Assembly (NCBI GenBank): GCA_003133345.1
Contig: PKXB01000072.1
Coordinates: 1-9,414 of the forward strand
Source of the DNA: Hyphomicrobiales bacterium
Lineage (GTDB): Bacteria > Pseudomonadota > Alphaproteobacteria > Rhizobiales > Xanthobacteraceae
DNA: 9,414 bases
Direction of reading: 5' to 3'
The position numbers and the translations under genes are program-made. The notes beneath the pieces were generated by a model, which was not told the origin of the DNA, searched no databases, and worked only from the letters and a program-made list of their open reading frames with translations. Position 1 is the first letter of the stretch. Every line of letters starts with the position of its first letter. This document shows positions 5,478 through 9,414 of this stretch, piece after piece.

Positions 5478-5804
5478 GTGCAAGTTCTCGTTCGCGACAA
5501 CAACGTCGACCAGGCCCTCAAGGCGCTCAAGAAGAAGATGCAGCGCGAGGGCATTTTCCGCGAGATGAAGCTTCGCGGCCATTACGAAAAACCCTCGGAA
5601 AAGAAGGCGCGGGAAAGGGCGGAAGCGATCCGCCGCGCCCGCAAGCTGGCGCGCAAGAAGATGCAGCGCGAAGGCCTGCTGCCGATGAAGCCGCGCGTGG
5701 TTCCCGGCGCGGCCGGCGGTCCAGGTGGTCCCGGCGGCGGTGGCCGCGGGCGTGGCGGCCCGCCGCGTTTCGGCGGCGGCAGCGGCGGCGGCTCGGGCTT
5801 CTAA
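5478..5804 (+). CDS. rpsU: Small-subunit ribosomal protein bS21 with glycine-rich tail
   Basis: A 108-residue protein starting with GTG at 5478, preceded by a near-ideal ribosome site (GAAGGAG, 5 nt spacing). An in-frame upstream extension to 5340 crosses the leader hairpins and is rejected. The S21 core is unmistakable: '[20 protein letters not shown]', then '[20 protein letters not shown]' and a run of basic helix to residue ~70. bS21 sits near the 3' end of 16S rRNA on the 30S platform and helps mRNA initiation. Residues 77-108 are a Gly/Arg/Pro-rich low-complexity tail; such tails occur in rhizobial S21 but not in the ~70-residue enterobacterial form. The heptad KKMQREG occurs twice (19-25, 60-66), also nearly identical at the DNA level. 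The gene is monocistronic, with a structured leader before and a terminator after. Confidence 0.96.
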   Translation: MQVLVRDNNVDQALKALKKKMQREGIFREMKLRGHYEKPSEKKARERAEAIRRARKLARKKMQREGLLPMKPRVVPGAAGGPGGPGGGGRGRGGPPRFGGGSGGGSGF

Positions 5805-5827
5805 CGCAACTGGTTTCGACGAATTAT

Positions 5828-5867
5828 TTGGCGCGGGCCGTAACAAGCCCGCGCTAGTGCTTTTTTT
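5828..5867 (+). terminator. Rho-independent terminator of rpsU
   Basis: GCGCGGGC (5831-5838) pairs perfectly with GCCCGCGC (5847-5854) around an 8-nt loop; weak pairs extend the stem to 5828/5857. Seven T residues follow at 5861-5867. The T-run overlaps the TAA stop (5868-5866) of the convergent metallo-hydrolase gene. Confidence 0.88.
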
Positions 5868-7014
5868 AGTTCGCCCCGAACACAAAACGCATGCCGACCG
5901 CCGAGTGGATCACCTCGTCGCCGAGCGCCGCACGCGCGAGGTCGTAGAAACGGTCGCCGGTGCAATGGCCGACGATCAGGAAATCCGGATCGATCTGGCG
6001 GAACTCCTCGATCGTCTTCTCGATGTAATCGTCGCCGAGCGGCGGCACCACATGGAAGCCGCCGATCACCGCGTGCACCTTGGTCGTACCGGAAGCTTGC
6101 ATCGCCTGGCGCACGGTGTTGATCACGCCTCGATGGCTGCACGAAGTGAGCACCACCAGGCCTTTGCCCTTGACCAGGTAGACGGTGGCGAGTTCGTGCT
6201 CGAAATCGTCGGGGATGTAGCCGCCGGTGTTTTTCTCGGCCGGCATCTTCTCCGGGAAGCAACCGAAGCCGTCGAAAATGCCGACGATCTCATCGGTCGC
6301 CCGCAACGGCGTCTCGAACGAGGTCTGCCCGATGCGGCCGGTGGTGAAGGCGTGATCGGCGACGATTGCCGGCTGCGCGGCCATCATCAGCGTGAGGTCG
6401 GCGTCCAAAATCGCCTTGCGATCGAGCACGCCGAAATTGCCGCCCGGATTGCGCCGCAGGCAGAAAGTGTCCTCACCGCCGACATAGAACGGCATCCTGC
6501 TTTTGAGCGCGCCCTTGGTGGCGTTGAGGAACCCGACCATGCCGCCGAAATGATCGTAATGGCCGTGGCTCAACACCAGCGCATCGAAACTCGACGGATC
6601 GATCTTGAGGATCGCCAGGTTGTTGAGCAGGACTTCCGGCGTATAGCCGAAATCGATCAGCACGTTGCGTTCCTCGCCGGCGGCTTGCGATTGCGCGTGC
6701 ATAGCAAGGCCCCATTCGCCGTTGAGGATGGTGCGCGGCGGCTTGTCGGGGACGGTATTACCACTGCGGCGCTCGATGGTCAGGCCGGCGCGCTTTTCGG
6801 TCGGCACGAACTGGATGACGATGTTGTCGGTGACCATGCGCACCGCCAGCCGGTCCACTTGCGGCACGGCCTTGCCGAGCGTTTTCGCCGGCGCCGTCTT
6901 GGCGCTGGCGGCGAGCGTCGCGATCACCGCCGAAACGAAACCGGCGCCGCCGCCGCACACGTGAGCGAAATTCGCGGCCAGCGACGGGCCGCAGTTGCAG
7001 ACATTGAACAGCAT
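5866..7014 (-). CDS. Metallo-beta-lactamase-fold hydrolase of the COG1237 type
   Basis: A 382-residue protein with ATG at 7014 and GGGGGGAA 7 nt upstream. Metal ligands of the fold are visible: 'SHGHYDH' (149-155, the HxHxDH motif), 'TSCSHRG' (290-296) and 'GGFH' (318-321), with 'GHCTGD' (349-354) near the end. The TSCSHRGxxNT and GHCTG blocks are typical of COG1237, often labelled 7,8-dihydropterin-6-yl-methyl-4-(beta-D-ribofuranosyl)aminobenzene-5'-phosphate synthase after an archaeal methanopterin enzyme; that reaction should not be assumed here, and the substrate is unknown. The first ~43 residues are Cys- and Gly-rich, then Ala-rich and hydrophobic ('GFVSAVIATLAAS'), looking like an export signal without the twin Arg of a Tat signal. 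It lies 90 nt after an alpha/beta hydrolase gene on the same strand, separated by a hairpin. Confidence 0.87.
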   Translation of the reverse strand: MLFNVCNCGPSLAANFAHVCGGGAGFVSAVIATLAASAKTAPAKTLGKAVPQVDRLAVRMVTDNIVIQFVPTEKRAGLTIERRSGNTVPDKPPRTILNGEWGLAMHAQSQAAGEERNVLIDFGYTPEVLLNNLAILKIDPSSFDALVLSHGHYDHFGGMVGFLNATKGALKSRMPFYVGGEDTFCLRRNPGGNFGVLDRKAILDADLTLMMAAQPAIVADHAFTTGRIGQTSFETPLRATDEIVGIFDGFGCFPEKMPAEKNTGGYIPDDFEHELATVYLVKGKGLVVLTSCSHRGVINTVRQAMQASGTTKVHAVIGGFHVVPPLGDDYIEKTIEEFRQIDPDFLIVGHCTGDRFYDLARAALGDEVIHSAVGMRFVFGAN

Positions 7015-7074
7015 TGTGGAATTCCCCCCAAGCGGAACGTATTCAATGGAGCCTATGCGCGCATCATACCCGGT

Positions 7075-7102
7075 GTCATGCCCCGCGAAAGCGGGCGATG
7101 AC
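7075..7102. repeat. REP-like palindrome with GAAA loop
   Basis: GTCATGCCCCGC and GCGGGCGATGAC pair around a GAAA tetraloop (7087-7090): 5 bp, a 2-nt internal mismatch, then 5 bp. The form GTCATGCCCGC-GAAA-GCGGGCATGAC is, from memory, a frequent intergenic palindrome in Bradyrhizobium-like genomes. It begins 2 nt beyond the stop codon of the alpha/beta hydrolase gene and may protect or end that transcript; no T-run follows. Confidence 0.55.
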
Positions 7103-7104
7103 GT

Positions 7105-7905
7105 TCACGGCAATTCCGCCAGAAACTCCCGCACCACTTTCGCCGTGCCGTGGTCGTCGAGATCGACATGGCCGCCTTGCGGGAAACGCACAAAGCGCTT
7201 GGGCTCGCGCGCCAGCGCGAACAGCCGCTCGGCAAACCGAATGGGCACGATGCGGTCCTGCTCGCCATGCAGCACCAGGAGCGGCGCCGACACCCGCCCG
7301 ATGCGCTCGTCCGAATGAAATTTGTCCTTCATAAACCAGCGCACCGGCGCGAATGGATAGGCGGCGGCGCCTACCTCGACGGCGGAGGTGAACGGCGCAT
7401 CGAGGATCACGCCCGCGGCCTCGTGGCCGGCGGCCAGCGCCACCGCCACCGCGGTGCCGAGCGACTCGCCGAACAGCACGATGCGCCTGGCTGGATAGCG
7501 CGCGCGCGCGAAGTCGTAAGCCGCGCCTGCGTCGCGGATCAGCCCGTCCTCTGTTGGCCTGCCGGTCGAGCCGCCATAGCCGCGATAGCACAGCGCCAGC
7601 AGGCCGGTGCCGTCGGCGGTCAGCCAAGTGAAGCGCGCGATGCGGGCGGCGAGCCCTTCGGCATTGCCCTGGAAGTAGAGCACGACCGGCTGGTCGCCGC
7701 GCGGGGCCACAAACCAGGCGATCAGCTTTTCGCCGTCGCCGCTGGTGAGCGTGACCTCTTGCGCCTGCGGCAGCCCGGCCTGCGCCGGCAGGACGTGGTT
7801 TGAATCGGGGAAATACAGCAATGCGCGCTGAAAGACGTACATCAGCGCGAGCAAGCCGCCGTAGCCCAGGACAGCGGCGATAACGAGCCATTTCAACGCG
7901 GTCAT
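7105..7905 (-). CDS. Membrane-anchored alpha/beta hydrolase (BEM46/ABHD13/COG1073-like)
   Basis: A 266-residue protein with ATG at 7905 and AGGGAG just upstream. Residues 5-25 are one hydrophobic helix, probably an uncleaved N-terminal anchor with the catalytic domain outside the cytoplasm. The triad is complete: Ser148 in the elbow GESLG (146-150), Asp217 in 'HGEQDRIVP', and His246 in 'GGHVDL'. 'LYFQGNAEG' (76-84) is the oxyanion-hole strand and 'YRGYGGSTGRP' (107-117) follows the family pattern. These proteins are serine hydrolases (esterase, thioesterase or peptidase-like); the substrate cannot be told. It is the upstream gene of a possible two-gene unit with the COG1237 hydrolase, though the 90-nt gap and hairpin weaken this, and it is divergent from the HWE kinase gene. 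Confidence 0.87.
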   Translation of the reverse strand: MTALKWLVIAAVLGYGGLLALMYVFQRALLYFPDSNHVLPAQAGLPQAQEVTLTSGDGEKLIAWFVAPRGDQPVVLYFQGNAEGLAARIARFTWLTADGTGLLALCYRGYGGSTGRPTEDGLIRDAGAAYDFARARYPARRIVLFGESLGTAVAVALAAGHEAAGVILDAPFTSAVEVGAAAYPFAPVRWFMKDKFHSDERIGRVSAPLLVLHGEQDRIVPIRFAERLFALAREPKRFVRFPQGGHVDLDDHGTAKVVREFLAELP

Positions 7906-8120
7906 GGCTCCCTCATATCACATGGGCTGCATTCCCTCGTTTCCAGGCCGTCCGGCCGGGCGTATGGAGTTTGTTAAGGCAAAATGGCCGAAGCGGCTGA
8001 ATTTTAGAAGATTTTACGCAACCAATCGCAAGATTGAGCGTTTAAATTACGGGGTGGGTTTTCTTGTCCGCATGAAACCCGGAGGTCAGGCTGTAGTATT
8101 GCGTTGATTCGGGATTGGAA

Positions 8121-9230
8121 ATGGACAAGCCGACCGGCTTTCTTGAGAGTGAATTCGAGCGGGTCATCGCGGCTCGCGGCGTGGCGTCGGCCGACCAGAA
8201 CGTCGTGCCGATCTCCGAGCCGTTGCGCGCGCAGGCAACGCTGCGCGAGCGCGAACGCCGGTTCCGCGAATTGCTCGATGCCCTGCCCGCCGCCATCTAC
8301 ACGACCGACGCCGCCGGGCGGCTCACCTATTACAACGAAGCCGCCGCCGAGCTGTGGGGCCACCGGCCCAAGCTCGGCTCGAGCGAATGGTGCGGTTCGT
8401 GGAAGCTGTTCTGGCCGGACGGCACGCCGCTGCCGCACGACGCGTGCCCGATGGCGGTTGCACTGAAGGAAAATCGCATAGTGCGCGGCCAGGAAGCCGC
8501 CTGCGAGCGCCCCGACGGCACCCGCGTGCCGTTCATTCCCTATCCGACGCCGCTGCACGATGAATCCGGCAAGCTCATCGGCGCCGTCAACATGCTGGTC
8601 GACATCACCGAGCGCAAGCGCGCGGAAGAGCAGCAGGCGCTGCTGGTGCGCGAGCTGCATCATCGCGTGCGCAACACGCTCGCCACCGTGCAGGCGATCA
8701 TGGGTTCGACCGCGCGCACGGCCGAGACCATCGAGGATTTCAAGACCGCGCTGATCGGGCGCATCGCCGCGCTGGCCAAGACCCATCTGTTGCTCACCGA
8801 CGAGGAACACGCCGTTGCGTTCGCCGACGTCTTGCACAACGAGCTCGATGCCTTCGACGATGGCAGCGACGGGCGGATCACGCTGAGCGGCCCGGAAGTC
8901 TTTCTGTCATCGCAGCTCGCCGTGTCGCTCGGCATGGCGGTGCACGAGCTCACCACCAATGCCGCGAGATTCGGCGCGCTCTCGGTCGTTGGCGGCAAGG
9001 TGGACGTCACCTGGCGCATGACCATCGAGGCGACATGCCGCACGCTTGATTTCGATTGGGTGGAAAGCGGCGGACCGGTGGTGTCGCCGCCGGAGCGGCA
9101 AGGCTTCGGCGCGCGGCTGCTGGAATTCGTGCTGCCCGGGCAGATCCAGGCCAAGGCCACCATCGACTACTTAGCCGAAGGCGTGCGCATGCACTGTGCG
9201 GTGCCGCTACCGGCGGAGACGAAGGCCTAG
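8121..9230 (+). CDS. Soluble PAS-HWE sensor histidine kinase
   Basis: A 369-residue protein; I use the ATG at 8121 because GGGA lies 6 nt upstream, whereas the in-frame TTG at 8115 has no ribosome site. Residues ~45-163 are a PAS domain ('RFRELLDALPAAIYTTDAAG', then 'WPDGTPLPHDACPMAVAL' and the closing 'DITERKRAEEQ'). The kinase is of the HWE family: H-box 'ELHHRVRNTLATVQAI' with the phospho-acceptor at ~His181, N-box 'HELTTNAARFGALS' with the family His (~275), 'WVES' (~313-316) carrying the W-x-E, and the G-box 'GFGARLLE'. There are no membrane segments, so it senses a cytoplasmic signal, perhaps light, redox or a small ligand through PAS. No Cys or cofactor site marks it clearly as a LOV domain. 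No response regulator is adjacent, so it is an orphan. HWE kinases often feed the PhyR/EcfG general stress response; that link is not shown here. Confidence 0.94.
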   Translation: MDKPTGFLESEFERVIAARGVASADQNVVPISEPLRAQATLRERERRFRELLDALPAAIYTTDAAGRLTYYNEAAAELWGHRPKLGSSEWCGSWKLFWPDGTPLPHDACPMAVALKENRIVRGQEAACERPDGTRVPFIPYPTPLHDESGKLIGAVNMLVDITERKRAEEQQALLVRELHHRVRNTLATVQAIMGSTARTAETIEDFKTALIGRIAALAKTHLLLTDEEHAVAFADVLHNELDAFDDGSDGRITLSGPEVFLSSQLAVSLGMAVHELTTNAARFGALSVVGGKVDVTWRMTIEATCRTLDFDWVESGGPVVSPPERQGFGARLLEFVLPGQIQAKATIDYLAEGVRMHCAVPLPAETKA

Positions 9231-9239
9231 CGCTAGGCC
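9224..9239. repeat. 16-nt perfect palindrome GGCCTAGCGCTAGGCC between convergent genes
   Basis: A perfect 16-nt inverted repeat that contains the TAG stop of the HWE kinase gene and ends 4 nt before the stop of the convergent pntB gene. It has no loop and no T-run, so it is not a standard terminator. It could be a protein-binding site or coincidence. Confidence 0.35.
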
Positions 9240-9243
9240 GCGC

Positions 9244-9414
9244 TCACATCGCCTTCACGATACTCTCGGTCATTTTCTTGGCGTCGCCGAGCAGCATCAT
9301 GGTGTTGTCGCGGTAGAACAGCGGGTTGTCGATGCCGGCGTAGCCCGATGCCAGCGAGCGCTTGATGAACATCACGGTGCCGGCCTTCCACACCTGCAGC
9401 ACCGGCATGCCGTA
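9244..9414 (-). CDS. pntB: NAD(P) transhydrogenase subunit beta, C-terminal 56 residues (partial)
   Basis: The minus strand enters the window in frame at 9414 and ends with TGA at 9246-9244. The 56 residues include '[20 protein letters not shown]', '[10 protein letters not shown]' and '[12 protein letters not shown]', which is the strongly conserved end of PntB domain III, the NADP(H)-binding domain on the cytoplasmic side. The intact enzyme couples proton flow across the inner membrane to hydride transfer between NADH and NADP+. The 5' part (about 400 residues, including the membrane helices) and any pntA genes lie beyond the right edge. The gene is convergent with the HWE kinase gene, with only 13 nt between the stops. 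Confidence 0.93.
   Translation of the reverse strand, partial: YGMPVLQVWKAGTVMFIKRSLASGYAGIDNPLFYRDNTMMLLGDAKKMTESIVKAM

Noticed and set aside
5725..7101. A 458-codon plus-strand open frame
   Set aside because: It is antisense to the metallo-hydrolase gene, runs through the rpsU tail and terminator, and its translation is His/Arg-rich with no recognisable domain; it is a GC-driven shadow.
8081..8105. EcfG-type stress promoter before the HWE kinase (GGAGG-N16-CGTT)
   Set aside because: The -35 differs from GGAAC at two key positions and GGAGG is frequent by chance in this composition.
8004..8837. A 277-codon minus-strand open frame
   Set aside because: Antisense to the PAS-HWE kinase, whose motifs are complete on the plus strand.

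Overview
The window is GC-rich, has uniform codon use, and reads as chromosomal DNA of an alphaproteobacterium in the order Hyphomicrobiales (Bradyrhizobium / Rhodopseudomonas / Xanthobacteraceae-like). The grounds are family-level: paired DUF465 genes, a bS21 with the long rhizobial-type glycine-rich tail, an HWE-family histidine kinase, a TctC/Bug binding protein, the start of an 'RRREFITLLGG' ABC binding protein, and palindromic and 'ATGTCCGC...CGGACAT' repeats of a type I recall from these genomes. I see no phage, plasmid, CRISPR or complete insertion sequence, and nothing I can defend as an entirely new multi-gene system.

Layout. 1-799 (minus): a 5'-complete, 3'-truncated Bug/TctC solute-binding protein. 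868-1559: two small DUF465 paralogues transcribed away from each other, with a terminator after the left one and promoter-like and palindromic sites between them. 1613-2517 (minus): a DUF6065-type gene, preceded by the first ~50 codons of a decayed ABC-transporter binding-protein gene whose stop overlaps the DUF6065 start as ATGA. 2518-3257: mostly non-coding, holding two related dispersed repeats and a 38-residue membrane miniprotein gene that is easily missed. 3258-5233 (minus): a purine-biosynthesis fusion (SAICAR synthetase plus class II-like AIR carboxylase, the animal PAICS arrangement), followed 29 nt downstream by a soluble GGDEF diguanylate cyclase. 5234-5867: divergent intergenic region, then rpsU with a structured leader and a strong terminator. 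5866-7905 (minus): a COG1237 metallo-beta-lactamase-fold protein and, upstream of it, a membrane-anchored alpha/beta hydrolase. 8121-9230 (plus): an orphan PAS-HWE sensor kinase. 9244-9414 (minus): the C-terminus of transhydrogenase subunit PntB.

The genes do not form one pathway. The items most worth a second look are the PAICS-like fusion and its linkage to a cyclic-di-GMP synthase, the ABC-protein remnant that now serves as a leader ORF, the rpsU leader with mutually exclusive GC stems, and the 38-aa membrane protein. Ends of the window cut the first and last genes.
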